Below, piece by piece: positions 6,096 through 15,709 of a stretch of DNA of 34,942 bases; within the stretch, counting starts at the first letter, position 1; every line of letters starts with the position of its first letter. The notes beneath the pieces were generated by a model. It was not told the DNA's origin and made no database searches. It worked only from the letters and a program-made list of their open reading frames with translations. This DNA is from Pseudomonadota bacterium (GTDB taxonomy: Bacteria > Campylobacterota > Campylobacteria > Campylobacterales > Campylobacteraceae), in assembly GCA_002746565.1 (NCBI GenBank), contig PDPI01000012.1, positions 1-34,942 on the forward strand, written 5' to 3'. Made by a program: the position numbers and the translations under genes.

Positions 6096-8558
6096 TTAAT
6101 TGGGTTTTATTTTTATCAATCCACCAGACCAATTTATATTGCCACTTGGAAAAAGTCCTATTGTAATTGTAGCAAATAAAGTGGTAAAATAATAATAACT
6201 CATAGCCTCCAATCCACTCCAGCCAAGATTGTTACCCAGAGTAAAAACAAATGAAGCTAAAACTAAGCCTAATGCCATGGGAAACAAGGTTGCAAAAAGC
6301 ATCCAAATATAGCTATTTGTTTGTATTTTTATAACTATCATAGTAGCAATGCATGGTGGGGTTAAAAGCATAAATATAATAATTGCCGTCGCATGCAAAG
6401 GAATATAACCACTATTTTTCAACAAAGCTTCTTCTGCCCTTTGCTTATTGGCTTTATTGTTTTCATATAGGCTTCCAAGTGTAGCAACAGCAGACTCACG
6501 GGCAACAAAGGAACTAAGAAATGCCACATTTATTCTCCAATCAAATCCAGCATACTTACTTATGGGCTCTATACTCCTTCCAATCATTCCTAAAATAGAA
6601 TTTTCCACCTTCTCTTTTTTGATATTTCGTAAAATCTTATTTCTATCTTTTGATAAACTCCTTAGAGCCCTATTTATAGATCTTAGATCCTTATCTTTTC
6701 CCTTTACTATCTTGTAAAAAATAGCATTTTCTTTTTTAAACTCCGCATCTATACTTTTGCCATCATTCTTTGAACTTGCCATCATTTTTTTGGATTTGTA
6801 GGCATCATAATAATTTAACAGCTTTGAAACCTCTTCTCTAGTATCAAAAAGCCTGTAAAAATCACTTTTATTGACTTTTCTATCAAAATTCATAAGAGCT
6901 TTTTTACTCTGCATCTCATAATATGCTTGTCTTTTGTCAGAAATACCTGGAAACTGCAATAAAACAAAAAGTATAACTGCCACAGCCAATACTATGGTTA
7001 CAACCTTTTTGATATAAAGCCAAACCCTCTCAAAAGCACGCAAAATTATACCCTTAAAGGTTGGCAAATGATAAGGTGGCAGTTCCATAACAAAGGGGGC
7101 ACTTTGTCTTGTTTTTAATATGCTAAAAGTCATAAGTTTAGCCATAATCAAAGCAGTAAAGATGGTAATGGTTGAGATATAAAACATCATAATAGATATA
7201 TTATCTTTAAAAAAAGCTCCTAGCAAAAGGGTATAAAATGGCACTTTAGCAAGGCAATTCATAAGTGGCACACTTAAGATCGTAGCCATCCTAGCCCTAT
7301 CATCAGCTATACCCTTTGTACTCATAACCCCAGGAACTGCACATCCGCCCACAAAGGCACCACCTAAGACTAAGGGTAAGGTTGATTGCCCATGGAGTCC
7401 AAATTTTCTAAAAATCCTATCTAGTATAAAGGCAATTCTAGGCATATATCCCACATCTTCCATGATGGCAATCAGGGCAAAAAGTATGAAAAAAATGGGG
7501 ATATAATTTAGTAGGGCATTTGCACTATTTACTAACCATATGCCAAAATCTGTCAAAATTGGAATCTTTGTTAGATCTGGACTAGGTAAAATAGATATAG
7601 CAAAATTTTTAAAACCAGCAAGAATAGGCCATGTATAATCGGTTAATTTATAGCCAAAAACGATGGAAAGCTCATACACTAAAAATATAATCAAAAATAA
7701 AAAGGGAAAGGCTAACCATCTATTTAGAACAATATTATCAATCTTTTCGCTTAGGGTATTTTTGTTGCTTTTCTTTTCTTTAACATATTTTCCATAAATA
7801 AATTCGCTATTGTCATACCTAAAAGTTGCCAAAAAGCTTTCAATATTTTGGTTAGTTTTTTTGGTAAATTTGTCTCTAAGTTTAAGGGAAATTTCTTTTA
7901 TATTTGGTATATATTTGCCCAAAATTTTAAAGGCAAATTCGTCCTTCTCTAAAGCCTTAATACAAAGCCATCTGGAATTTATCCTTTGGTTTGCTAATCT
8001 ATCTTGTAATATTTTTACAAAAGGTTCTAATTCTTCGTAATTTATTTTGAATTTTGTATATAATTTTTTATTTTTTGCTAAACTTACTATGGTTTTTAAA
8101 ATTTCTTCCTTACCCTCACCCTTTGAACCATTAGCTTCTATAATGGGGCAAGCTAGGTTTTTAGAAATGGATTTTGTATCTATTTGAATACCCCTTCTTT
8201 TTGCCACATCCATCATATTAAATACTATTATCACGGGTTTGCCGATTTCTAAAAGCTGAAAACTAAGGTAGAGATTTCTTTTAAGATTTGAAGCATCTAC
8301 TACATTTATGATAAGATCTGGATCTTCATTTAAGATGGCTTCTTTTGCAACCCTTTCTTCCAAAGAGAAAGAACTAAAAGAATAAATTCCAGGCAAATCT
8401 ATAAGCTCTATATCTTCTCCATCATAGGAAAAAAATCCAGATTTTTTATCGACTGTAACACCAGGATAATTTGCAATATGTTGCCTAATGCCACTTATCA
8501 TATTAAAAATAGTTGATTTACCACAATTTGGCTGACCAGCTAGAAGAACTTTTATCAT
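6096..8558 (-). CDS. feoB: Ferrous iron transporter FeoB
   Basis: An 820-residue protein. The N-terminal G domain has G1 GQPNCGKST (8-16), G3 DLPG (54-57) and G4 NMMD (114-117), then a helical linker and a membrane domain from about residue 280. Conserved transporter segments include GGCAVPGVMSTKGIADD (near 404-420), LMNCLAKVPFY (near 432-442) and SFVARESAVATLGSLY (near 683-698). A charged, Lys-rich insertion of about 110 residues (541-652) sits between membrane helices, which makes it longer than E. coli FeoB (773). The ATG overlaps the feoA stop as ATGA. It imports Fe(II) across the inner membrane with FeoA. Confidence 0.95.
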   Translation of the reverse strand: MIKVLLAGQPNCGKSTIFNMISGIRQHIANYPGVTVDKKSGFFSYDGEDIELIDLPGIYSFSSFSLEERVAKEAILNEDPDLIINVVDASNLKRNLYLSFQLLEIGKPVIIVFNMMDVAKRRGIQIDTKSISKNLACPIIEANGSKGEGKEEILKTIVSLAKNKKLYTKFKINYEELEPFVKILQDRLANQRINSRWLCIKALEKDEFAFKILGKYIPNIKEISLKLRDKFTKKTNQNIESFLATFRYDNSEFIYGKYVKEKKSNKNTLSEKIDNIVLNRWLAFPFLFLIIFLVYELSIVFGYKLTDYTWPILAGFKNFAISILPSPDLTKIPILTDFGIWLVNSANALLNYIPIFFILFALIAIMEDVGYMPRIAFILDRIFRKFGLHGQSTLPLVLGGAFVGGCAVPGVMSTKGIADDRARMATILSVPLMNCLAKVPFYTLLLGAFFKDNISIMMFYISTITIFTALIMAKLMTFSILKTRQSAPFVMELPPYHLPTFKGIILRAFERVWLYIKKVVTIVLAVAVILFVLLQFPGISDKRQAYYEMQSKKALMNFDRKVNKSDFYRLFDTREEVSKLLNYYDAYKSKKMMASSKNDGKSIDAEFKKENAIFYKIVKGKDKDLRSINRALRSLSKDRNKILRNIKKEKVENSILGMIGRSIEPISKYAGFDWRINVAFLSSFVARESAVATLGSLYENNKANKQRAEEALLKNSGYIPLHATAIIIFMLLTPPCIATMIVIKIQTNSYIWMLFATLFPMALGLVLASFVFTLGNNLGWSGLEAMSYYYFTTLFATITIGLFPSGNINWSGGLIKIKPN

Positions 8559-8791
8559 AAGGGTTCAACTTCTATGAGAGCTGCTTCACTTTTTCTAAGG
8601 GCTATATTGTAACCTTTTATATTAAGTTCCATAGGATCATACAAGGGTGCTTCCCTTAAAATAGTAATTATTGAATTTTTAGTAAAGCCCATATCTAGCA
8701 ATTTTTGCAAGATCTTGTCTTTTGCATGAAGTCTTACGATTTTGCATGTTAAACCAGTCTTTGTATCGGATAAATTCATGTTTTTACTCAT
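8555..8791 (-). CDS. feoA: Ferrous iron transport accessory protein FeoA
   Basis: A 78-residue cytoplasmic SH3-like protein. Family signs are the LLDMGFTKNSIITILREAP stretch and the closing GYNIALRKSEAALIEVEP. It binds or stabilises FeoB. It is the first gene of the feo operon, and its last four bases overlap the feoB start. No strong Shine-Dalgarno precedes ATG 8791; an internal ATG four codons in has none either. An AT-rich promoter and a possible Fur box (8833-8847) lie upstream. Confidence 0.92.
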   Translation of the reverse strand: MSKNMNLSDTKTGLTCKIVRLHAKDKILQKLLDMGFTKNSIITILREAPLYDPMELNIKGYNIALRKSEAALIEVEPL

Positions 8792-8832
8792 TTGTTTACT
8801 GATATAATTTTATATTACTTTAGCTTAAACAA

Positions 8833-8847
8833 TAATAACTATCATCA
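8833..8847 (-). promoter_or_regulatory. Possible Fur box upstream of feoA
   Basis: On the minus strand the sequence TGATGATAGTTATTA matches 11 of 14 defined positions of the 7-1-7 consensus TGATAATnATTATCA. It lies just upstream of AT-rich -10-like sequence before feoA, where iron repression by Fur would be expected. AT-rich DNA makes chance matches likely. Confidence 0.4.
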
Positions 8848-8851
8848 TTGA

Positions 8852-8891
8852 CACTGACTAAGTAGGAATTTAATCAGTGCCGAAAACGGAT
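8852..8891 (+). repeat. Intergenic hairpin repeat, copy 2
   Basis: CACTGA (8852-8857) pairs with TCAGTG (8874-8879). TAAGT pairs with ATTTA (one G-T wobble) around AGGA, and CCGAAAACGGAT follows. Relative to copy 1 (1474-1515) a T-A pair in the outer stem becomes C-G, so pairing is kept. It lies between the divergent feoA and argG promoters, in the same orientation as copy 1. I see nothing else in 8792-9050 beyond promoters and the Fur-like site. Confidence 0.7.
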
Positions 8892-9011
8892 ACCAATTAT
8901 GAACAAATTTAAAACCCAAACTTAGATGCCAACCTAATTCATAGCTTAATTAATTTTTTTGATAATTAATCTTATTTCATACTTTTTAGTTATTTTTTAC
9001 GCTACTTTGGC

Positions 9012-9017
9012 TATAAT
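9012..9017 (+). promoter_or_regulatory. Promoter (-10) of the argG operon
   Basis: TATAAT in TTTGGCTATAATG, with T-rich sequence (TTATTTTTT) upstream, lies 33 nt before the argG ATG. It is the only clear promoter seen before argG-rplI-hslVU-era. Confidence 0.6.
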
Positions 9018-9050
9018 GACTAACTTAATAAAATTTGCAAGGTTAAAAAA

Positions 9051-10280
9051 ATGAAAAAAGATATAAAAAAGGTTGTTTTAGCCTATTCTGGCGGACTTGA
9101 TACAAGTATAATTTTAAAATGGCTCCAGGATGAATTTAACTGCGAAGTTGTTACTTTCACTGCTGACATTGGGCAAGGAGAAGAGCTAGAACCTGCACGC
9201 AAAAAAGCATTGGAGCTTGGGATAAAGCCTGAAAATATTTTTATAGAGGATCTAAAAGAAGAATTTGTAAAAGACTATGTTTTTCCAATGTTTAGGGCAA
9301 ATGCCATTTATGAGGGCGAATACCTTCTTGGAACTTCAATCGCAAGACCTTTGATAGCAAAAAGACAAGCTGAGATTGCAAAACTAACCAGTGCCGATGC
9401 GGTCAGTCATGGGGCAACCGGAAAAGGAAACGATCAGGTTAGGTTTGAACTTGGATATTTGGGTATAAATTCAGATCTAACCATAATAGCCCCTTGGAGG
9501 GAATGGAATCTAAATTCCCGCGAGAAATTGTTAAATTATGCAAAAGAACATGGCATAAAAATAGAATCAAAACCAAATAAATCGCCCTATTCCATGGACG
9601 CAAACTTGCTTCATATTTCCTATGAGGGCTTAGTGCTTGAAGATCCAAACGCCGAGCCTGAAGAGGATATGTGGAGATGGAGTGTAAGTCCTGAAAATGC
9701 TCCAAATAAGGCTGAAATTATAGAACTTACCTATAAAAAAGGTGATCCCGTAGCAATTGATGGCGAAGAATTAAGTCCAGCTAAAATGCTAACACGCTTA
9801 AATGAACTAGGTTGCAAACACGGCATAGGACGCATTGATATAGTGGAAAACCGCTTTGTTGGTATGAAAAGCAGAGGCTGTTATGAAACTCCAGGGGGAA
9901 CCATCATGCTAAAAGCACACAGGGCCATTGAAAGTATTTGCCTTGATAGGGAAGCAGCGCATCTAAAGGATGAGCTAATGCCAAAATATGCAAGCATGAT
10001 CTACAATGGATTTTGGTTTGCACCAGAGAGAGAAATGCTTCAAGCTGCCATCGATAAATCCCAAGAGAATGTAAATGGCAAGGTTAAGCTAAAGCTTTAT
10101 AAGGGAAATGTGATGGTTATAGGCAGAAGTTCAAAGAAAAACAATCTCTTCAATGCAGAGTTTTGCACCTTTGAAAAAGATGATGTTTATAACCAAAAGG
10201 ATGCGGAAGGCTTTATAAAATTAAATGCCCTTAGGTTTATCATAAGTGGCAAAAATAAAAAGTTCTATGGGGACTCTTAA
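9051..10280 (+). CDS. argG: Argininosuccinate synthase
   Basis: A 409-residue enzyme joining citrulline and aspartate with ATP in arginine synthesis. The N-type ATP-pyrophosphatase motif [12 protein letters not shown] (about residues 10-21) is intact. Further family segments are [46 protein letters not shown] and [11 protein letters not shown]. The length is normal for the family. It is first in an operon with rplI 20 nt downstream. The argG-rplI-hslV-hslU-era order also occurs in Campylobacter jejuni, which supports the taxonomic placement. Confidence 0.97.
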   Translation: MKKDIKKVVLAYSGGLDTSIILKWLQDEFNCEVVTFTADIGQGEELEPARKKALELGIKPENIFIEDLKEEFVKDYVFPMFRANAIYEGEYLLGTSIARPLIAKRQAEIAKLTSADAVSHGATGKGNDQVRFELGYLGINSDLTIIAPWREWNLNSREKLLNYAKEHGIKIESKPNKSPYSMDANLLHISYEGLVLEDPNAEPEEDMWRWSVSPENAPNKAEIIELTYKKGDPVAIDGEELSPAKMLTRLNELGCKHGIGRIDIVENRFVGMKSRGCYETPGGTIMLKAHRAIESICLDREAAHLKDELMPKYASMIYNGFWFAPEREMLQAAIDKSQENVNGKVKLKLYKGNVMVIGRSSKKNNLFNAEFCTFEKDDVYNQKDAEGFIKLNALRFIISGKNKKFYGDS

Positions 10281-10300
10281 AAAATAAAAAAGGATAAAAA

Positions 10301-10747
10301 ATGAAAGTATTACTTGTAAAAGATGTAAAAAGTTTAGGAAAAGCAGGAGAAATCAAAGAAGTCAAAGACGGATATGGAAGAAATTTTCTTATCAAAAATG
10401 GCTTCGCACAACAAGCAACAACAGAGGTTTTAAGAAAGCATAATGCACAGCTTAAAAGGGCTGAGGAAAAAAGACAAGATGAAATAAAAGAGCTTGAAAG
10501 TTTGAAAGCAAAAATAGAAAAAATAAATCTTAAAATCAAAAGAAAACTAGGTGCAAATGGAAGTTTATTTGGAGCTGTAACCAAAGAAGAAATCGCAAAT
10601 GATCTAAAAGATCAGCAAAAACTGCAAATCGATAAAAAAACCATAGAGATCGATAAACCCATAAAAGCCACTGGAGGCTATGAAATATCCATAAAGCTAG
10701 GACATGGAATACACGCCTTACTTAAAGTGGAAATCATAGGTGAATAA
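10301..10747 (+). CDS. rplI: 50S ribosomal protein L9
   Basis: A 148-residue protein beginning [30 protein letters not shown], the diagnostic N-terminal L9 domain that binds 23S rRNA. A long connecting helix rich in Lys and Glu (about residues 45-78) follows, then the C-terminal domain ([13 protein letters not shown] onward). The length matches the family. AAGGAT lies upstream of the ATG. It ends 2 nt before hslV. Confidence 0.97.
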   Translation: MKVLLVKDVKSLGKAGEIKEVKDGYGRNFLIKNGFAQQATTEVLRKHNAQLKRAEEKRQDEIKELESLKAKIEKINLKIKRKLGANGSLFGAVTKEEIANDLKDQQKLQIDKKTIEIDKPIKATGGYEISIKLGHGIHALLKVEIIGE

Positions 10748-10749
10748 TA

Positions 10750-11286
10750 ATGTTTGATGCAACTACCATTTTAGGCTTTAAAGGGGATAAAAAGTCTGTT
10801 ATTTGCGGAGATGGGCAAGTTACCTTTGGCAACACCATTCTAAAGGGAAATGCCACAAAGATAAGAAAACTTTATGGCGGCAAGATACTAGCGGGTTTTG
10901 CAGGAAGCACAGCGGATGCTTTTAATCTTTTTGATATGTTCGAAGGAATGCTTGAAGAAAAAAAAGGCGACTTGCTAAAATCAGCCATAGAATTTTCAAA
11001 AGCCTGGCGAAAGGATAAATACCTAAGACGCCTTGAAGCTATGATGATAGTTTTGGATAGAAAAAATATCTTCATTTTAAGCGGAACAGGCGATGTGGTT
11101 GAACCTGAAGATGGGGAGATAGCAGCTATTGGAAGTGGAGGAAATTATGCCATTTCAGCCGCACGTGCACTAAGAAAACATAGCAATTTAGATGAAGAAG
11201 AATTAGCAAAGGAAAGCCTAAAAATTGCAGGAGAGCTTTGCATATACACAAACCAAAACATAAAAACTTACACGATAGAGGATTAA
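10750..11286 (+). CDS. hslV: ATP-dependent protease peptidase subunit HslV
   Basis: A 178-residue N-terminal-nucleophile peptidase. It starts [14 protein letters not shown], so the catalytic threonine lies after a short propeptide, unlike E. coli where Thr follows the initiator Met directly. [22 protein letters not shown] and the Gly-rich [18 protein letters not shown] are HslV hallmarks. It forms the dodecameric core that degrades proteins unfolded by HslU. Its stop abuts the hslU ATG with no gap, a coupled pair. Confidence 0.96.
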   Translation: MFDATTILGFKGDKKSVICGDGQVTFGNTILKGNATKIRKLYGGKILAGFAGSTADAFNLFDMFEGMLEEKKGDLLKSAIEFSKAWRKDKYLRRLEAMMIVLDRKNIFILSGTGDVVEPEDGEIAAIGSGGNYAISAARALRKHSNLDEEELAKESLKIAGELCIYTNQNIKTYTIED

Positions 11287-12609
11287 ATGACGCCAAAAGA
11301 GATAGTAAAATACCTTGATGAATATATCATAGGGCAATTTGAAGCAAAAAAAGCCATAGCAATTGCATTAAGAAACAGAGCAAGAAGAATGAAACTGCCC
11401 CAAGAAATCCAAGAAGAAATCATGCCAAAAAACATTCTCATGATAGGCTCAACTGGAGTTGGAAAAACCGAAATTGCAAGGCGACTGGTAAAAATGATGA
11501 GTTTGCCCTTTGTAAAAGTTGAGGCAAGCAAATATACAGAAGTTGGTTTTGTTGGTCGCGATGTGGAAAGTATGGTTAGAGATCTTATGCAAGCATCTAT
11601 AAATCTGATCAAAGAAGAACACAGGGAACAAAATAAAGATGCCATCGATGAGAGGGTTGAAAAACAGATCATAGAAAAGCTTTTACCACCCATCCCAAAG
11701 GGTGCAAGTGGCGAAAAACAAGAAGAATATAAAAGAAGCTTTAAAAAGATGTTAGATCGGCTTAAAAACGGGGATTTGGATGAACTTAAAATAGAAGTTC
11801 AGATAAAGCAAAGCTCTACTCAAGATTTAGATAATCCAAATATGCCCCCAGAGATCATCAAAGCCCAAGAGGGTTTCATGCAAATTTTAGGCGGATACAA
11901 TAAGCCAGTAAAAAAAGAAATGAAGGTAAAAGATGCCAAAAATGCCCTAAGAGCAGAGGCAAGCGAGCAACTCTTAGACATGGAGGCAGTAAAAAGCGAC
12001 GCAAAACAAAGATGCGAAAATGGAGGGATTATCTTCATAGATGAGATAGATAAAATAGCCGTTTCATCCAAGTCCCAATCCCGCCAAGACCCAAGCAAAG
12101 AAGGGGTTCAAAGGGATTTGCTACCAATTGTTGAAGGCTCAGCCGTACAAACAAAATACGGAACCATAAAAACCGACCACATCCTTTTTATAGCTGCAGG
12201 AGCTTTCCACCTAAGCAAACCTTCAGATCTAATCCCAGAACTTCAAGGCAGATTTCCTTTAAGGGTTGAGCTTGAAAGCTTGGATGAGAGTGTTTTATAT
12301 AAGATTTTAACCCAGCCAAAACATTCCCTTTTAAGGCAATATGAAGCTTTGATGAAAACTGAAGAGGTGAATTTAATCTTTGAAGATGAAGCCATAAAAA
12401 CCATAGCAAAAATCAGTCAAAAAGCAAATGAAAAAATGGAAGATATAGGCGCAAGGAGGCTTCATACGGTGCTTGAAAAAATCCTTGAAGATATAAGTTA
12501 TGAAGCGGACTTACACAAGGGTGAGGATATAAGGGTTACCAAAGATTTAGTCCACGAAAAGTTAGATGATGTGGTAGAAGATGATGAGACTGCGAGGTAT
12601 ATACTTTAG
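11287..12609 (+). CDS. hslU: ATP-dependent protease ATPase subunit HslU
   Basis: A 440-residue AAA+ unfoldase. It has the family start TPKEIVKYLDEYIIGQFEAK, Walker A GSTGVGKTE (about 54-62), the pore-loop region KYTEVGFVGRDVE (GYVG-type, here GFVG), an intermediate I domain (about 110-240), Walker B IIFIDEIDKI and a C-terminal sensor region with DIGARRLHTVLEKIL. It feeds unfolded substrates to HslV. The stop TAG overlaps the GTG start of era by one base. Confidence 0.97.
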   Translation: MTPKEIVKYLDEYIIGQFEAKKAIAIALRNRARRMKLPQEIQEEIMPKNILMIGSTGVGKTEIARRLVKMMSLPFVKVEASKYTEVGFVGRDVESMVRDLMQASINLIKEEHREQNKDAIDERVEKQIIEKLLPPIPKGASGEKQEEYKRSFKKMLDRLKNGDLDELKIEVQIKQSSTQDLDNPNMPPEIIKAQEGFMQILGGYNKPVKKEMKVKDAKNALRAEASEQLLDMEAVKSDAKQRCENGGIIFIDEIDKIAVSSKSQSRQDPSKEGVQRDLLPIVEGSAVQTKYGTIKTDHILFIAAGAFHLSKPSDLIPELQGRFPLRVELESLDESVLYKILTQPKHSLLRQYEALMKTEEVNLIFEDEAIKTIAKISQKANEKMEDIGARRLHTVLEKILEDISYEADLHKGEDIRVTKDLVHEKLDDVVEDDETARYIL

Positions 12610-13502
12610 TGGCAACACCAAACCAAGTAAAATCAGGTTTCATAGCCGTAGTTGGACGCCCAAATGCTGGTAAAAGTTCGCTCATAAATAAAATTTTGGG
12701 CGAAAAACTTACTATGGTTTCCAAAAAAGCCAATGCCACTAGAAAACGCTCCCTTTGCATTCACATGCATAAAAATCATCAACTCATTTTCATAGATACA
12801 CCCGGCATTCACGAGACCGAGAGGCTTTTGAACCAATTTATGCTAAAGGAAGCCTTAAAGGCAATGGGAGATTGTGATTTAGTTATATTTTTGGCCCCCG
12901 CTAGCGATGGCTTGGGAGAATATGAAAAATTTTTAGATCTAAAAAGCGATAAGATACCCCATTTGCTTATTTTAACCAAAGCCGATACCATTTCAAATGA
13001 AGATTTGCTTAAAAAAATCAAACTATATCAAAAATACCAAGATAAATTTAAAGCCCTCTTGCCCCTAAGCATAAAAGGCAAGGGGGATGTGGATTTTTTA
13101 TGTGATGAGATTATAAAATATTTACCAAATCATCCGTATTTATACGATCCCCAGATCCTAACTACCCAAAACATGAGAGATATTTACAAAGAATATATAA
13201 GAGAGGCCATTTTCAAAAATACAAGTGAAGAGATCCCATATTTTGCAGATGCTATCATAAATAGTGTGGAAGAAGGGGAAAAGCTTATCAAGATTTTTGC
13301 AACCATAGTGGTAGAAAAAGGTACGCAAAAAGCGATCATACTAGGAAAAAATGCATCAACTTTAAAACGCATAGGCAAGGACGCAAGAATTTTGATGGAA
13401 GATCTCTCAAAAACTAAGGTTTTTCTAAAATTGCATGTGAGCATAAAGGAAAATTGGAGTAAAAATAAGAAAAAGCTCGGCGAAATAGGTTATTTTATTT
13501 GA
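12609..13502 (+). CDS. era: GTPase Era
   Basis: A 297-residue GTPase with G1 GRPNAGKSS, G3 DTPGIHE and G4 LTKAD, and a C-terminal KH domain (about 200-297, with the core IILGKNASTLKRIGKDARI). Era assists 30S subunit maturation by binding the 3' end of 16S rRNA. It starts with GTG, whose first base is the last base of the hslU stop (TAGTG). No other start fits the G domain position. It is last in the argG operon; no convincing terminator follows before the next promoter. Confidence 0.96.
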   Translation: MATPNQVKSGFIAVVGRPNAGKSSLINKILGEKLTMVSKKANATRKRSLCIHMHKNHQLIFIDTPGIHETERLLNQFMLKEALKAMGDCDLVIFLAPASDGLGEYEKFLDLKSDKIPHLLILTKADTISNEDLLKKIKLYQKYQDKFKALLPLSIKGKGDVDFLCDEIIKYLPNHPYLYDPQILTTQNMRDIYKEYIREAIFKNTSEEIPYFADAIINSVEEGEKLIKIFATIVVEKGTQKAIILGKNASTLKRIGKDARILMEDLSKTKVFLKLHVSIKENWSKNKKKLGEIGYFI

Positions 13503-13520
13503 TCAAGGTTTCATTTTTGA

Positions 13521-13526
13521 TATAAT
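13521..13526 (+). promoter_or_regulatory. Promoter (-10) of the transformation/secretion operon
   Basis: TTTTTGATATAATTT, a T-run then TATAAT, lies 27 nt before ATG 13554 with AGGAAAA as RBS. It is the only evident promoter before eight overlapping or closely spaced genes ending at 22144. Confidence 0.6.
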
Positions 13527-13553
13527 TTAAACACAACAAATATAGGAAAAAAG

Positions 13554-15080
13554 ATGGATAAAGACAAGAAAAATATCAAATCCTTGCAGATAGTCTCCAT
13601 TGATCCTATTTCCTTAAAATCTTATATATACAACAAAAACAAAATACACCCAAAAGATCTTACAAAAGCAAATACTAAAAAAGAATTTTATATAACATTT
13701 ATTGATACAAAACATATCATATCCGGAGTAGTAGAGCTTAGCAAAGAAGTCGGCAAGGAGGATTTAGATCATGCTATTGAGCTTGAAGCTTATGGGAGTT
13801 TGGAGCTAGATCCTGCTATCGAATATAAGATAATCCACTCGCAAATAGATACAAAAAATGTGGAAAATAAACTTTTTAATGTTTTTGCCCTTGATGTGAA
13901 TCTTATCAAAAACAACTTTCAAAAGATAAGTTCTAAAACAAAATATATAGACCATATAGCAGCAGCTCCCTTTTTAATATCTGCCCTATACGAAAAAAAA
14001 ATGCTCCAATCAAATGGCGTCGATTGTTTTATATATTTTCAAAAACATGATGCCTTTTTTGTTGCTTATAGAAATGGAAAATATTTATATTCAAAATCCC
14101 TAAACTATTCTTTGCTTCAAATAAAGGAAAAATTTTGCAAATTGCTTGGGCAAAAAATAGATGATGATACTTTTTTTACAATGCTAACAAACGAGGGTTT
14201 AAACACTTTAGATATTGCTTGGAAGCAAAATCTCATGGAGCTATTTGGAGATATATTTTTACACATCAATGATATTGTAATCTTTTTTAAGGGAAGTTGC
14301 CAGATTGAAAATATAAACAATATCTATCTAGGCTCAACAATTGGCGATATAAGCGGAATGATTGAGTATTCTCAAAATTATCTTGGCATAGAAACTAAAA
14401 GGTTTAATTTTAATATAGCTGAAAATACAAAAGAATTTTATCTAGATCAGATGCATATACTTATGATACTAACAGCACAAATATATCAAGAAAATCAAAA
14501 TGATCATTTAAATCTCAGCATATTTAAAAGACCCCCTACTTTTTTCAAAAGACCTTCTGGAATTATAAGTAGCATAATCATACTTTCCCTACTAATATCC
14601 CTAAGCTATCCTGCTTATCAGTTTGGGTATGGCTCTTACCTAAACTTTAAAACTAGCCTAAAAGAAAATGAATATAAAAAAGTTCATTCAAGCGCCCAAA
14701 AAATGCACAACACTATTTCTGGATTGGAAAATAAAAAAACAATAGCTCTAAAAACACTCAAAAAAGAAAGAAAAAACCTACAATTTAGAGAAAAAATACT
14801 AAATGAGATATATGACAAAAAAGTAAAATATCCTATGAAAGCTAGCATCTTAAACGATCTATCAAAGCTAATCAATAAAAGAGGGATAAAAATCTCTTCT
14901 TTGAACCTAAAAGATAAACAAGTGATGATTTGCCTAAGAAGCAAAAGTGATAGGCAATTGACCATGTTATTAGAAGATATTAGTAAAACTAAATCCTATA
15001 AAATAAGCACAAAAGAGATCAGAAAAATAGAAAATATCAATTTATACGAAAGTAATGTAACAATAGGAGTGCTTGATTGA
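13554..15080 (+). CDS. MshI/GspL-like (PilM-PilN fused) assembly protein
   Basis: A 508-residue protein. Residues 1 to about 330 are soluble and look like the actin-like PilM/GspL cytoplasmic domain (highly diverged). A transmembrane helix follows at about 340-362 (SSIIILSLLISLSYPAYQFG), then a Lys/Glu-rich coiled coil (about 370-425) and a short C-terminal domain typical of PilN/GspL. A fused PilM plus PilN layout is that of MshI and GspL. It is first in the operon, upstream of PilO-, PilP- and secretin-like genes, so it is probably part of the inner-membrane platform. The assignment rests on topology and position more than on motifs. Codon use is very A-rich. Confidence 0.65.
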   Translation: MDKDKKNIKSLQIVSIDPISLKSYIYNKNKIHPKDLTKANTKKEFYITFIDTKHIISGVVELSKEVGKEDLDHAIELEAYGSLELDPAIEYKIIHSQIDTKNVENKLFNVFALDVNLIKNNFQKISSKTKYIDHIAAAPFLISALYEKKMLQSNGVDCFIYFQKHDAFFVAYRNGKYLYSKSLNYSLLQIKEKFCKLLGQKIDDDTFFTMLTNEGLNTLDIAWKQNLMELFGDIFLHINDIVIFFKGSCQIENINNIYLGSTIGDISGMIEYSQNYLGIETKRFNFNIAENTKEFYLDQMHILMILTAQIYQENQNDHLNLSIFKRPPTFFKRPSGIISSIIILSLLISLSYPAYQFGYGSYLNFKTSLKENEYKKVHSSAQKMHNTISGLENKKTIALKTLKKERKNLQFREKILNEIYDKKVKYPMKASILNDLSKLINKRGIKISSLNLKDKQVMICLRSKSDRQLTMLLEDISKTKSYKISTKEIRKIENINLYESNVTIGVLD

Positions 15081-15709
15081 AAAAAAATAATTTATTTGAA
15101 AAAATAGATATTTATTTTTTAGAAAAAAAGAAAAGTGATACTTTGCTAGTTGGTTTTATGCTTGGTGGTATCATTGCCTTTTTGATCTATACTTATGTTT
15201 TTCCACTAAGTGAGTCCTACTACCGATCTAGCCTAGTTCAACACCGAAATATAACATCCAAACTAACAAATGAAAAAGACTACGTCCAGATCAATATTCA
15301 AAAAAATAAAATAGCAAACCTCCAACAAGAACTAAACATCATAAAAGATAAACTTCAAAGCTCAAAAGATAAAAATAATTATATTGATAAAAAACTCAAG
15401 AAATTATCCTATCTACTTTTTGAAAATAAAAGCTGGACAAATTTTTTAGATCGCATATCCAAAGTGGCGCAAGAAAATGGAGTTCAAATAATAAAAATAA
15501 TAAGCAAAACAAATAAACCCGATTTTAATAAAGTTGAACGAATGCTTAATATATCAGTTGATCTAATAGGAAGTTTCCACGGGATTATGAATTTTATAAA
15601 TACCTTAGAAAAAAATAAGATCATGGTTGATATAAATACAATTAAACTCACAAGCAAAGAGCAAATCGAGGGAGAATTAAATATAATAGTTTGGGGAATA
15701 AGATATTGA
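15077..15709 (+). CDS. MshJ/PilO-like inner-membrane protein
   Basis: A 210-residue bitopic protein with a short cytoplasmic N terminus, a transmembrane helix (about 24-43: LLVGFMLGGIIAFLIYTYVF), a coiled coil (about 50-112) and a C-terminal ferredoxin-like domain (SWTNFLDRISKVAQENGVQI, then SFHGIMNFINTLEKNK), as in PilO/MshJ. The start is TTG 15077, overlapping the preceding stop as TTGA, with AGGAG 7 nt upstream; no ATG is available before the membrane helix. It would pair with the upstream PilN-like domain in the periplasm. Confidence 0.7.
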   Translation: MKKNNLFEKIDIYFLEKKKSDTLLVGFMLGGIIAFLIYTYVFPLSESYYRSSLVQHRNITSKLTNEKDYVQINIQKNKIANLQQELNIIKDKLQSSKDKNNYIDKKLKKLSYLLFENKSWTNFLDRISKVAQENGVQIIKIISKTNKPDFNKVERMLNISVDLIGSFHGIMNFINTLEKNKIMVDINTIKLTSKEQIEGELNIIVWGIRY

